This document shows, piece after piece, positions 54,101-61,859 of a stretch of 64,000 bases of DNA. This stretch comes from Candidatus Kouleothrix ribensis (lineage in GTDB: Bacteria; Chloroflexota; Chloroflexia; Chloroflexales; Roseiflexaceae). Position 1 is the stretch's first letter; each line of letters starts with the position of its first letter. Position numbers and translations under genes: made by a program. The stretch lies in assembly GCA_016722075.1 (NCBI GenBank), contig JADKGW010000001.1, positions 5,332,001 through 5,396,000 of the forward strand, in the 5' to 3' direction. Under the pieces are notes generated by a model. It was not told the origin of the DNA. It saw nothing but the letters and a program-made list of their open reading frames with translations, and did no database searches.

Positions 54101-54795
54101 AGCATGTCGATCAGGTTTTCGCCAGGGCCTAATAGGCCACCCGCACGGCCGGTGCCGGGGCCACCCGCCCCCGTACCTGTGCCGGCGGTGGCCGGCGAGC
54201 CGAAGAAGGTGCGTAGCGATGAGATGATCGACGGGTAGGGGGTCTCTCGTTCGAGGTCGTGATCGTCGAACAGCTCCTGGAATGGCGCGAACGCGGGGTT
54301 GGCATTTTCGATCCACAGCATCAGCATCTCTTCGAGCACCACATGGCGGTTGGGGATGCCGTCGGTGCTGCCGGCCAGATACGTCTCGATATCGGTGTCG
54401 CGCCGATAGACTGCCAGTGCCGGGAATTCATCGGCAAACTTGCGCAGCGAGGCGTCCACGGCGGCCGGGCCGACCTGCTGGTTCAGCCAGTCGAGCGACT
54501 GCTCGAGTATCTGTGGGTTTTGCTGCTCGCGATACAGCCGGAACATGTGGTGAGTCAGCTCGTGGATCAGCGCCAGTGCGTTGATCTGCGAAGCCTTGAC
54601 CGCCTGCTCGGGGAAGGTGGCCAGGTCGCGCTTCTCATTCATACGTTGCGCAAACAGCCGCGCCGCACGAAAGTTTGCGAAGATAACATTGCCCGAGATT
54701 GTGTAGAGCCAGTCGTCGAAGCGGTAGCGGTCGCGCGAGTCGCGGGCCACGTGGAACTCGAACCCGTGCGGGCCAGGGCTGCGGTCTGTCACCAT
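51199..54795 (-). CDS. Giant GH13 alpha-amylase-family protein with N-terminal HEXXH motif
   Basis: 1198 residues, no signal peptide seen. The central part is a GH13 barrel: LWERSAASQRV and LASDMVPNHVGIDG (region I), IRFDAAMTL with nucleophile Asp540 (region II), LLLAEAFW with acid/base Glu605 (region III) and NNPDERTA (about region IV, with Pro in place of the usual His). About 400 residues precede the barrel and include HELTHH with a His78-Glu79-x2-His82 pattern like a zinc metallopeptidase. The C-terminal about 330 residues are helical and interrupted by five QPDTL units. ATG 54795 follows GAGGGAA. Possible activities include glucan branching, maltosyl transfer or trehalose-related reactions; not decided. 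Confidence 0.75.
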   Translation of the reverse strand: MVTDRSPGPHGFEFHVARDSRDRYRFDDWLYTISGNVIFANFRAARLFAQRMNEKRDLATFPEQAVKASQINALALIHELTHHMFRLYREQQNPQILEQSLDWLNQQVGPAAVDASLRKFADEFPALAVYRRDTDIETYLAGSTDGIPNRHVVLEEMLMLWIENANPAFAPFQELFDDHDLERETPYPSIISSLRTFFGSPATAGTGTGAGGPGTGRAGGLLGPGENLIDMLLAPARAAPHSLEAQLEFIRGRWGLTLGKDVYRLLGGLDLIKEEEKPTFFGPGPIEIPIESFAGLAAEPEQFSPDRDWMPRLVMLAKNAYVWLDQLAKEYGRPVTTLDQVPDEELDKLQRWGVTGLWLIGLWERSAASQRVKQMMGNPEAVASAYSLFDYQIARRLGGEPACQNLRERAWQRGIRLASDMVPNHVGIDGKWVVEHPDWFLSVPESPYPVYSFNGPDLSWDGRVGIYMEDHYYDRSDAAVVFKRHDRQSGDTRYIYHGNDGTSMPWNDTAQINYLNPEAREGVIQTILHVARQFPVIRFDAAMTLAKRHIQRLWFPEPGAGGAIPSRSEYALSKADFEAAIPHEFWREVVDRVAAEVPDTLLLAEAFWLMEGYFVRTLGMHRVYNSAFMHLLRDEDNAKYRSIMKQTLEFDPEILKRYVNFQNNPDERTAVDQFGKGDKYFGICTVMLTLPGLPMLGHGQVEGFAEKYGMEYQRAYWDEHPDQYLIERHEREIFPLMHKRYLFAEVEHFLLYDFFTTDGALTEDVYAYSNRHGDERALVLYHNKYAEVRGWVRSSAAFSVKTGDERTLIQRTIGEGLSLQAGDGIFYIFRDYVTGLEYLRNGRELAEQGMYAELGAYTYVVFLDWREVRSDGLHQYEQLASFLAGRGVPSVDEAMNELFLQPLHYPFKELVNADMFRRLIDAAESLQVHGLDDAQVEPAQPDTLQPDTLQPDTLQPDTLQPDTLQPLLDEFEQKMLNLLHEIKRFTGNGTAPEPIAREARDELAAIMQLPALEQRFTGNGNVELAGGNAAWGGMFGWVIIHALGKVTGAGDYAEQSRSWIDEWRLGRIVSGVLRELGADDYATSQALSVLKHLTSYQDWFRSPELQQPARLVDSLLSDGEVQQLLRVNRYQGTLWFDKNAFELLLNWLWRMALISLSAGGSGPGDDTIRECYALVRQLQEAAAQSGYQVEKLRALVQA
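51901..51975 (-). repeat. Five perfect 15-bp repeats inside the GH13 gene (QPDTL)
   Basis: Unit TTGCAGGGTGTCGGG on the plus strand, five identical copies in frame, reading QPDTL on the minus strand. The units have no mismatches, which indicates recent slippage. They lie in a linker before the helical C-terminal region. Confidence 0.95.
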
Positions 54796-55059
54796 GATTC
54801 CCTCGTATACTACATTCGCTTTGTGTATGTCTCGGCACGCGACGCGGCGTACCCGATGTGCGGTTGGCGCCGCTACCGCGGCAGGCAGGCAGCATCTATC
54901 GCCACCCACCGCAGTGAGATGCCTTCATATCGCTGCGGGCCTCGCGTGCCGGTGCCCCGGCCGCCTGCTCAAGCCCTGTGCATGAGGCACGTACGAAGAT
55001 GCGCATACATGCTAGGGCATAGTTGCGATTTGGTCAATCAAGCAAAAGGCATCATTGTG

Positions 55060-55088
55060 TTGCCCTTCGTGCGGCATAGCGGTACAAT
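55060..55088 (+). promoter_or_regulatory. Promoter of the 208-residue orphan gene
   Basis: TTGCCC (55060-55065), a 17-base spacer and TACAAT (55083-55088). Transcription would begin near 55095, 25 bases before the GTG start. It lies in the 54796-55119 divergent gap, which otherwise shows no gene. Confidence 0.6.
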
Positions 55089-55119
55089 AGATGGGCTGTA
55101 CTATCGCAAAGGGAATCGC

Positions 55120-55746
55120 GTGATTATATACGACGAACTAGCCGCCGGACTCGAAGACGCCTGGCTTCTGGCCGGCCTGCACGACCACCTGCTGGTCGAG
55201 AGCGTTCAGCCCGATACACTTGAGCGGATCTACCGTGTCGAGCTATTTCCCGAGCACACCGAGCCGCTCACCGAAGGCAGCTCGCCGCCGTGGGTCGAGC
55301 TGAGCTTTACCTGGACGGCGGCGCACCAGCTGCACTCCGAGGGGCGCGAGATCTCACCTGGCCCGCTCGAACTTTCCTGGACATACACGGTCGATGTGCG
55401 CGAGCAGGCCGAGCGCAGCGATATTGATCTGACGCGCGCGTTTAACGCTGCGGTGCGCGCTGCACTGCGGCGCGCCGCCCCCGATCTGCCCACGCCGGCT
55501 GAATATGTGGCTGTCGAGGTACGCCGCGGCTACCGCACCGGCAGCGACAAACCGGTGCTCGCGTATGTGCAGCTGGTCGGCACGAATGTCACCGACCTGG
55601 GCGACCTGTGGAGCGAACGATCGCCCGAGGCGCTGCGCGAGGCATTGCGCGACGAGCTGGTGATCGTGGCGGCGCTGTTGCACGCCCTGGGTGAGACGTT
55701 TACCCCCAGTGGGTTGGGCGGCTACCGCGCGGTCGACACCGCCTAG
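55120..55746 (+). CDS. Uncharacterised 208-residue protein
   Basis: I do not recognise a family. The product is acidic, without signal peptide or membrane segment. It mixes beta-strand-like stretches (RIYRVELFPEHTEPL, WVELSFTWTAAHQL, LELSWTYTVDV, VLAYVQLVGTN) with two helices (FNAAVRAALRRAA; PEALREALRDELVIVAALLHALG). The GTG at 55120 was chosen because AAAGGGAA lies 5 bases upstream and the promoter at 55060-55088 excludes earlier starts; the frame itself is open far upstream as a shadow of the divergent GH13 gene. It is a single gene between GH13 and the dksA operon. Confidence 0.7.
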   Translation: MIIYDELAAGLEDAWLLAGLHDHLLVESVQPDTLERIYRVELFPEHTEPLTEGSSPPWVELSFTWTAAHQLHSEGREISPGPLELSWTYTVDVREQAERSDIDLTRAFNAAVRAALRRAAPDLPTPAEYVAVEVRRGYRTGSDKPVLAYVQLVGTNVTDLGDLWSERSPEALREALRDELVIVAALLHALGETFTPSGLGGYRAVDTA

Positions 55747-55791
55747 ATCCGGTGGGTTTCACATAATTCATCCGTCAAGGCAGCGCCACTA

Positions 55792-55800
55792 TGGTATAAT
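55792..55800 (+). promoter_or_regulatory. Extended -10 promoter of the dksA-lspA-rluD operon
   Basis: TGGTATAAT: a consensus TATAAT (55795-55800) with the TGn extension. No good -35 box was found 16-18 bases upstream, as is usual for extended -10 promoters. It lies about 86 bases before the DksA-like start. Confidence 0.55.
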
Positions 55801-55885
55801 TTCATCGATCTCCAACGCCTGGCAACGATACCGCGTACGCTTGGTTGCGCCGTGTTTGCAGCGTTGGTGTGGATAGGGGGCTACG

Positions 55886-56242
55886 ATGAGCAACCAGATG
55901 CGTACAGGTATTCGCGAGCGCCTCGAGGATGAGCGTCGCCGGCTGCTCGACGATATCGCGGCGCTCGATGCCGAAAACCAGCTTCAGCAAGAGGACTCCG
56001 GCGTGGGGAATCACATGGCCGACGATGCGAGCGATGTGATGAATCGCGAGCGCAACTTCGCGCTGCGCGGTAACGCCGAAGAGCTGCTGGCCCATGTCGA
56101 TGTGGCACTCAAGCGGCTCGCTGCCGGCACATATGGGCAGTGCGCGCGCTGCGGCAACCCGATCAATCCCGAGCGGCTTGAGGCGCTGCCATATGCGGCC
56201 TATTGCATCACCTGCCAGTCTGAGGTCGAGCGTGCGCGCTAG
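55886..56242 (+). CDS. TraR/DksA-family zinc-finger protein
   Basis: 118-residue protein with an N-terminal helical coiled-coil part (RERLEDERRRLLDDIAALDAE) and a C-terminal four-cysteine zinc finger, Cys86-x2-Cys89 and Cys107-x2-Cys110 (CARCGNPINPERLEALPYAAYCITC). In Escherichia coli DksA modulates RNA polymerase with ppGpp; the coiled coil here lacks the usual paired Asp tip as far as I can see, so that role is not assured. Start chosen at ATG 55886. lspA and rluD follow in the same direction. Confidence 0.88.
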   Translation: MSNQMRTGIRERLEDERRRLLDDIAALDAENQLQQEDSGVGNHMADDASDVMNRERNFALRGNAEELLAHVDVALKRLAAGTYGQCARCGNPINPERLEALPYAAYCITCQSEVERAR

Positions 56243-56447
56243 TAGCGCGCGGCCGCAGCCGCGTAACCCGGCTGCGCACGGGCATTACACCGGCGCCTCG
56301 GCGTACGGGCACAATTTATGTGTGCGCGCCGCACGGAACAGTTCCGAACGCCCCTATGGCTTCGGCTTGCGGCCGGCTAGTGCTGGCGTTGCCTGGCTAC
56401 GCGGTGGCTTGGCGCGTGGATAGTGGACGGATCAATCGGAGAGCAAT

Positions 56448-57005
56448 GTGCGCGAGGAACTTCGGCAACGGTGGCTCCGCCCACTGCTGGTCGCTGGCAC
56501 GGTGATTGTGCTCGATCAGCTGACCAAAGCCTGGATTGTGCGAAACCTCGGCGAGAACCAAAGCCAGGCGCTGGTTGGGTCGTGGCTCAGCTTTACATTT
56601 GTAAAAAATACCGGGGTGGCCTTTGGGCTCTTCCGCGGCATCCCGCACTTTTTTACGATCACCTCGATCGTGATCAGCATTGGGGCGCTGCTGTTTTACC
56701 GCTTTCAGCTGCCGAACAACCGCCCGTGGATCCAGCTCTGTATCGGCCTGATCGTCGGCGGGGCGGTCGGCAATATTATTGATCGCTTGCGCTATAGCTA
56801 TGTCGTCGATTTCATGCATATAAGCTGGTTTCCAGGCATCTTCAACCTGGCCGATAGCGCGATTACGGTTGGTGTAGTGATGCTGGCCGGCTATCTGATG
56901 ATCTTCGGCGAAAACCGTAGCCCCGACCGGGCCGGCGCCGGCGATGAGGCGCTGCTTGGCGAGCTGCTGAATCCCGATCAGTGGCCTCAGCGCGATCGTC
57001 AGTAA
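56448..57005 (+). CDS. lspA: Lipoprotein signal peptidase (signal peptidase II)
   Basis: Membrane aspartic protease that cleaves the signal peptide of lipoproteins such as the three encoded in this window. 185 residues with four membrane segments. Conserved blocks: LDQLTKAWIV, FVKNTGVAFGLF, GGAVGNIIDRLRYSYVVDFMHI with the first catalytic Asp, and FNLADSAITVGV with the second. It begins with GTG at 56448, preceded by GGAGAG. The rluD start lies 1 base after its stop, a common lspA-rluD arrangement. The 205 bases upstream hold no gene. Confidence 0.95.
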   Translation: MREELRQRWLRPLLVAGTVIVLDQLTKAWIVRNLGENQSQALVGSWLSFTFVKNTGVAFGLFRGIPHFFTITSIVISIGALLFYRFQLPNNRPWIQLCIGLIVGGAVGNIIDRLRYSYVVDFMHISWFPGIFNLADSAITVGVVMLAGYLMIFGENRSPDRAGAGDEALLGELLNPDQWPQRDRQ

Positions 57006-57006
57006 T

Positions 57007-57996
57007 ATGGCCGACGATACCAACAGCCCGCCGATTGCCGCCGGCCTGGCGCTCGAACCGGGTGTCGCTGGCCCGCTGTGCCTGGTCGTCGAGCCAGCCA
57101 CAGCCGGCGATCGGCTCGATCGCTTCGTGGCCGCGCAGGTCGCCGATCTCTCGCGCAGCTACGCACGCCAGCTGATCGAGGATGGCCACATCCGGCTCAA
57201 TGGCGCCGACGCGCGCCCGAGCGCGCTGCTGCGCGCCGGCGACACCGTCACCATGCACCGGCCGATCGCGCAGCCTAGCGATCTGGTGCCGCAGGCCATC
57301 CCGCTGAATGTGGTGTACGAAGATGCTGATGTCGTGGTGGTCGACAAGCCGGCCGGTATGGTCGTACACCCTGCGCCCGGCCATCTCGACGGCACGCTGG
57401 TGAACGCGCTCCTGGCGCGCTACCCCGATATCACCGTTGGCAGCGATCTGCGGCCAGGCATCGTCCACCGGCTTGATCGCGACACCTCGGGCCTGCTGGT
57501 GGTGACGCGTCACGACCGCGCGCGCCATGCGATCCAGGCCCAGCAGCAGGCCCGCTCTATGAAAAAGGCCTACCTGGCGGTGGCCGAAGGCCGCTTCAAA
57601 GAGCCAAGCGGGCTGATCGATGCGCCAATCGCGCGCCACCCAACCGATCGGCTGCGCCAGGCGATCGTGGCCGGCGGCCGCGCGGCGCGCACACATTGGC
57701 GGGTGCTCGAAGATCTTGGCGAATACACGCTGGTCGAGGCCACGCTCGATACCGGGCGCACCCACCAGATTCGGGTTCACTTCGCCTACAAAAGCCGCCC
57801 ATTGCTTGGCGACCCGCTGTACGGCCCGAAGAAGCCGCGCACGACTTTCGGGCTTGCGCGCCAGTTCTTGCACGCCTATCGCCTGGGCTTCGTGCTGCCC
57901 TCGAGCGGCGCGTGGGCCGAGTTCGAGTCGCCGCTGCCGGCCGAGCTACAGGCTGCGCTCGAGAAGCTGCGGGCATACGCGACGACACACGGTTAG
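57007..57996 (+). CDS. rluD: RluD-family 23S rRNA pseudouridine synthase
   Basis: Converts uridines in large-subunit rRNA to pseudouridine. 329 residues: an S4 RNA-binding domain (about 36-90; GDRLDRFVAAQVADLSRSYARQLIEDGHIRLNG) and the RluA-type catalytic domain with HRLDRDTSGLLVVTR, whose Asp157 is the expected catalytic residue, plus GRTHQIRVHFAY and PLLGDPLYG. The exact target bases cannot be read from sequence; the family also includes RluA and RluC types. It is the last gene of the dksA-lspA-rluD unit. Confidence 0.92.
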   Translation: MADDTNSPPIAAGLALEPGVAGPLCLVVEPATAGDRLDRFVAAQVADLSRSYARQLIEDGHIRLNGADARPSALLRAGDTVTMHRPIAQPSDLVPQAIPLNVVYEDADVVVVDKPAGMVVHPAPGHLDGTLVNALLARYPDITVGSDLRPGIVHRLDRDTSGLLVVTRHDRARHAIQAQQQARSMKKAYLAVAEGRFKEPSGLIDAPIARHPTDRLRQAIVAGGRAARTHWRVLEDLGEYTLVEATLDTGRTHQIRVHFAYKSRPLLGDPLYGPKKPRTTFGLARQFLHAYRLGFVLPSSGAWAEFESPLPAELQAALEKLRAYATTHG

Positions 57997-58360
57997 CGCT
58001 GGCTCACGGCCGGCCGCGCAGTTGACTTCGCGGCATGCAGGATTGTGCGCTAATGCACAAAGAACGCTGCTCGGTGCATGCTCGACTGGTGCTATACTAG
58101 GCAGCGCTGCTGTACTGTACACAACCGATGCGGAGAGTACTTTCTGCCTGCGGGAGCATGCGTACGCTTGTTCGCGTGTTGCTGGAATTTGTGGGCGGCG
58201 AGCGCAACCACCGCAAACGAAAAACCCTGGCGTACCGCTCTTCGGCAGGCAGCCTAGCGCCAAAGCGTGCGCCACACCGTACGTTGTGTAACTGAAACGA
58301 TACAGCCGCGTGGTTCGATCAGCGCATAGGACACGTATCGTTGGAGTAAAGGAGAAGCGT

Positions 58361-59290
58361 ATGCGACCGAAAATTACCGTCATCGGCGCAGGTTTTGTTG
58401 GTTCAACCGCCGCCCACTGGATCGCCGTCAAAGAGCTTGGCGACATCGTGCTGCTCGACGTGGTCGAGGGTGTGCCGCAGGGCAAAGGGCTCGACCTGCT
58501 CGAGTCCGGCCCGATCGAAGGCTTCGACCTGCATGTCAAAGGCACCAACGACTACGCCGACACGGCCAACTCCGATGTGATCGTAGTGACCTCGGGTGCG
58601 CCGCGCAAGCCCGGCATGAGCCGCGAAGACCTGATCAAGGTCAATGCGAATATCACGCGCGACTGCATCTCGAAGGCCGCGCCGCTCTCGCCCAACGCGG
58701 TGATCATCATGGTCAACAACCCGCTCGACACCATGGCCTACCTGGCCAAGCAGGTCAGCGGCTTCCCGCGCAACCGCGTGATTGGCCAGGCTGGCGTGCT
58801 CGATAGCGCGCGCTATCGCGCATTCATCGCGATGGAGGCGGGCGTGTCGGTCGAGGATATCCAGGCCATGCTGATGGGTGGCCATGGCGACGAGATGGTG
58901 CCGCTGCCGCGCTTCACCACGATCGGCGGCATTCCAGTCGGCGAGTTTATCGCCGCCGATCGGCTCAACGCGATCGTCGACCGCGCGCGCAAGGGCGGCG
59001 GCGAGATCGTCAACCTGCTGAAGACCGGTAGCGCCTACTATGCACCGAGCTCGGCCACCGTCCAGATGGTCGAGGCCGTGCTGCGCGATAAGAAGCGTGT
59101 GATTCCGTGCGCATGCTACCTCGACGGCGAATATGGCCTGAGCGACATCTACTTCGGCGTACCGTGCATTGTCGGCGCCGGCGGTGTCGAGAAGATCATC
59201 GAGCTGCCGCTCAATGACGACGAGCTGGCCCAGGTACGCAAGAGCGCCGACGGTGTCAGGTCGTCGATCGAGGCGCTCAAGGCAATCTAA
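58361..59290 (+). CDS. mdh: Malate dehydrogenase
   Basis: NAD-dependent oxidation of malate to oxaloacetate in the citric acid cycle (or, in some Chloroflexia, carbon fixation). 309 residues, the length of the Chloroflexus enzyme, with very similar sequence from memory: GAGFVGS (9-15), VVTSGAPRKPGMSR (75-88), VNNPLD, Asp148-x2-Arg151 and catalytic His175 (GGHGDEM). It belongs to the lactate dehydrogenase-like malate dehydrogenases. ATG 58361 follows TAAAGGAGA. The 57997-58360 gap holds no gene, only a TATACT with no -35 partner (58093-58098) and an imperfect fold-back of CTGCCTGC with GCAGGCAG. Confidence 0.96.
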   Translation: MRPKITVIGAGFVGSTAAHWIAVKELGDIVLLDVVEGVPQGKGLDLLESGPIEGFDLHVKGTNDYADTANSDVIVVTSGAPRKPGMSREDLIKVNANITRDCISKAAPLSPNAVIIMVNNPLDTMAYLAKQVSGFPRNRVIGQAGVLDSARYRAFIAMEAGVSVEDIQAMLMGGHGDEMVPLPRFTTIGGIPVGEFIAADRLNAIVDRARKGGGEIVNLLKTGSAYYAPSSATVQMVEAVLRDKKRVIPCACYLDGEYGLSDIYFGVPCIVGAGGVEKIIELPLNDDELAQVRKSADGVRSSIEALKAI

Positions 59291-59372
59291 CCCGCCCAGG
59301 GTGGGTCGTGCGCCCTAGGCGCACGACCCGCGCACACACGAGATCGTTGACGGCAAGGTTTGCGACACGCCT

Positions 59373-59972
59373 ATGAGCGACACAGGCGAGCACAACCATG
59401 GCGATGCTGCGGCGGATTTGCTGCGACAGATGGCGTGCGGCGATCTAGCGGCGCTCGAGCAGGTGTTCATGCGCTACCAGCGGCAGGTGTACCAGCTGGC
59501 GCTCGGCATCACGCGCAACGCCGAGACCGCCGAAGAAGTGCTGCAAGATACGTTCTACCGGCTATACCAGCACGCCGCCGATCTCGATGGCACGCTGCCA
59601 CTGTTGCCCTGGCTGTACCGCGTGGCGGCCAACCTATCGTACAACTGCGCGCGGCGCCCGACCCTGTGGAGCGTGCCGTTTCACCGGCTGGCCGAGCGGC
59701 TGCTCGCGCCGGCACTGCGCTCGCCCGAACATATCGCCGAGCAGCACGAGCTACAATCGCTGCTACGCGCGGTGCTCGACGAGCTGCCGCCGCACCATCG
59801 GGCCGTGCTGGTGCTACACTACCTGGAAGATCATACGATCCCCGAGATCGCCGAGATTCTCGATTGCCCGGCCGGTACAGTCAAATCGCGCCTGCACCAT
59901 GCACGTAAACTGCTGAAAGGGCGCCTTGAACGCCGCTATGGCGGTGGTGCGCTTCTGCCAGATCAACCATGA
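59373..59972 (+). CDS. ECF-type RNA polymerase sigma factor
   Basis: Group 4 sigma factor, 199 residues. Region 2 (about 25-95; FMRYQRQVYQLALGITRNAETAEEVLQDTFYRLYQHAADL) and region 4 (about 130-185; LDELPPHHRAVLVLHYLEDHTIPEIAEILDCPAGTVKSRLHHARKLLK) are complete. There is no anti-sigma gene next to it. Instead the stop overlaps the start of a histidine kinase (ATGA), so the two are translated together. That pairing suggests kinase-linked control or a shared signal; the target promoters are unknown. Confidence 0.92.
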   Translation: MSDTGEHNHGDAAADLLRQMACGDLAALEQVFMRYQRQVYQLALGITRNAETAEEVLQDTFYRLYQHAADLDGTLPLLPWLYRVAANLSYNCARRPTLWSVPFHRLAERLLAPALRSPEHIAEQHELQSLLRAVLDELPPHHRAVLVLHYLEDHTIPEIAEILDCPAGTVKSRLHHARKLLKGRLERRYGGGALLPDQP

Positions 59973-61735
59973 GCATATCGCCTACCCCTCGTTCTCCACA
60001 AGTACGCTGGCAGCTGCTCGGCGGCGATCGGTTCTACATCGCTGCGCGCTGGGCCGTGTTCATACTGCTGATGGTGATCGGCTCGCTGCTGGCCGAACAG
60101 CCGATCTGGCCGCTCGTACCGTCTATGGCGCCGGTGCTGCTGCTGGCATGGGCCTACGGTCTGTTCAACCTGCTCGCTACTGTGGCGCTGTTCGTCCCGT
60201 CGTTGACCTGGCTGCTGAACGCTGCATTTGTGGTCGATATCCTGTTCATCTCGGGGTTCACCTACTTAGGTCAGAAGCCACGCGACCTGTTCTACCCGCT
60301 GTACCTGCTGCCGCTGGTGAGCGCCGCCTTCCGGCTACGCCCGCTATCGAGCCTGGTCACCGGTATATGTGCGGCGCTGATGTATGTGCTAGCCGACCTG
60401 CTGGCACGCATCGGCCCGAACAACGGCACGCCGCCTACCGAGCTACTGGCGCTGCTGGGCCTGCTGCTACGTGCCGTGGCGCTTGTGTGCATCCCCTGGC
60501 TCACCAGCAGCCTGGCCGAGCGCTGGACCGCCAATAACCGGCTGAGTGTCGAGCTGGCCGAGCAGAAGCAGCAGAATGCGCTCGGCGAGGCCAACGCCTA
60601 CCGCGACCAGATGCGCTCGCTCTACGAGGTGGCCTACACGCTCTCGACGACGATGAACTATCAGAGCGTGCTCGACACGATGCTGATCGAGAGCCGCAAG
60701 CTGGTGCCGCACAGCTGTGCGCTGGTGCTGCTCTCGACTGGCCAGCCCGACGAGCTGTATGTCGCGGCTTCGTATGGCATCGGCGATCTCGATCAACAGC
60801 AGCGCCTTCAGCTAGGCGCCGGCCAGATCGGCCAGGTGTTGCGCACGCTGGATGCCAGCCTGATCGATGATGTGAGCCAGCAGCCCGAACTCGCACCGAT
60901 CGGCGCGCTGGCACACTGCCACGCCGCCTGCCTCATCCCACTGCGCGCGGCGCTGCGCACCTATGGGCTACTGCTGGTTGCGAGCGATCAGCCCAATGCC
61001 TTCAACCACGAGCAGCTAGGCATGCTTACCGCGCTGGCGAATTACGCGATTATCGCGCTGCACAACGCCCAGCTGGTGTACGACCTGCGCCAGGAACGCT
61101 CGAAGCTGCTCTCGAAAGAGGAAGAGGTGCGCCACCAGCTTGCGCGCGACCTGCACGATGGCCCGGCCCAGGCGCTGGCGGCGATCACCATGAACGTCGA
61201 GTTCATTAAGCGCCTGCTCGAGCGCGACCCCAAACGTGTGGTTGGCGAGCTCGACAAGCTGGGCGCGCTGGCCAAGCGCACCACCCACGAAGTGCGCACA
61301 ATGCTGTTCGAGCTGCGGCCGCTGGCGCTCGAGACGCAAGGGCTCGATGTGACCCTGCGGCAGTATCTCGAGCGCTTCCAGAGCACCACCACCAAGATCG
61401 TGCTCGAGTCAAGCGAGATCTCGGTCGATCTCGACACTAAGGTCGAGGGCACGCTGTTCAATATCATCCAGGAGGCGATCAATAACGCCTTGAAGTACGC
61501 TAAGGCTGGGCATGTGTGGGTGCGGCTCAAACAAACGCCCACTGCGCTCGAGGTGACGGTACAGGACGACGGTTGCGGCTTCGATCTGCAGAAAGTGCTC
61601 AGCTCGTACGAGCAGCGCGGCTCGTTCGGCCTGCTGAATATCGAGGAGCGCGCCAAGCTGATCGGCGGCGCATCCGAGATGATGTCGGCCCCTGGCCAGG
61701 GCACAACCGTGCGTGTGACCATCCCGATCTCGTAA
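59969..61735 (+). CDS. Membrane sensor histidine kinase (NarL/DegS type) with GAF domain
   Basis: 588 residues. About five or six membrane segments (28-180), then a coiled linker and a GAF domain (about 222-368), a HisKA_3 dimerisation domain with phosphorylated His396 (RDLHDGPAQAL) and a HATPase domain with the N box NIIQEAINNALKYA (498-511), DDGCGFD (533-539) and GLLNIEERAKLIGG. Such kinases normally act on a LuxR-type response regulator, but none lies nearby. Four-base overlap with the ECF sigma gene. The signal is unknown. Confidence 0.93.
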   Translation: MSISPTPRSPQVRWQLLGGDRFYIAARWAVFILLMVIGSLLAEQPIWPLVPSMAPVLLLAWAYGLFNLLATVALFVPSLTWLLNAAFVVDILFISGFTYLGQKPRDLFYPLYLLPLVSAAFRLRPLSSLVTGICAALMYVLADLLARIGPNNGTPPTELLALLGLLLRAVALVCIPWLTSSLAERWTANNRLSVELAEQKQQNALGEANAYRDQMRSLYEVAYTLSTTMNYQSVLDTMLIESRKLVPHSCALVLLSTGQPDELYVAASYGIGDLDQQQRLQLGAGQIGQVLRTLDASLIDDVSQQPELAPIGALAHCHAACLIPLRAALRTYGLLLVASDQPNAFNHEQLGMLTALANYAIIALHNAQLVYDLRQERSKLLSKEEEVRHQLARDLHDGPAQALAAITMNVEFIKRLLERDPKRVVGELDKLGALAKRTTHEVRTMLFELRPLALETQGLDVTLRQYLERFQSTTTKIVLESSEISVDLDTKVEGTLFNIIQEAINNALKYAKAGHVWVRLKQTPTALEVTVQDDGCGFDLQKVLSSYEQRGSFGLLNIEERAKLIGGASEMMSAPGQGTTVRVTIPIS

Positions 61736-61859
61736 TTTTGAGGGCCTATACAGTCGGCGCTTGTAGCCTGCGGCAGAGTCGATGCGCTGCGGGCAACAAG
61801 CGTCGCTTGCACGATATACGCGTTGAGAGCTAAGCACTCTCAACTCAACACTCATAACT

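Noticed and set aside
58093..58098. Promoter for mdh at TATACT
   Set aside because: No -35 box at 15-19 bases upstream, no TGn extension and more than 260 bases from the gene; too weak to list.
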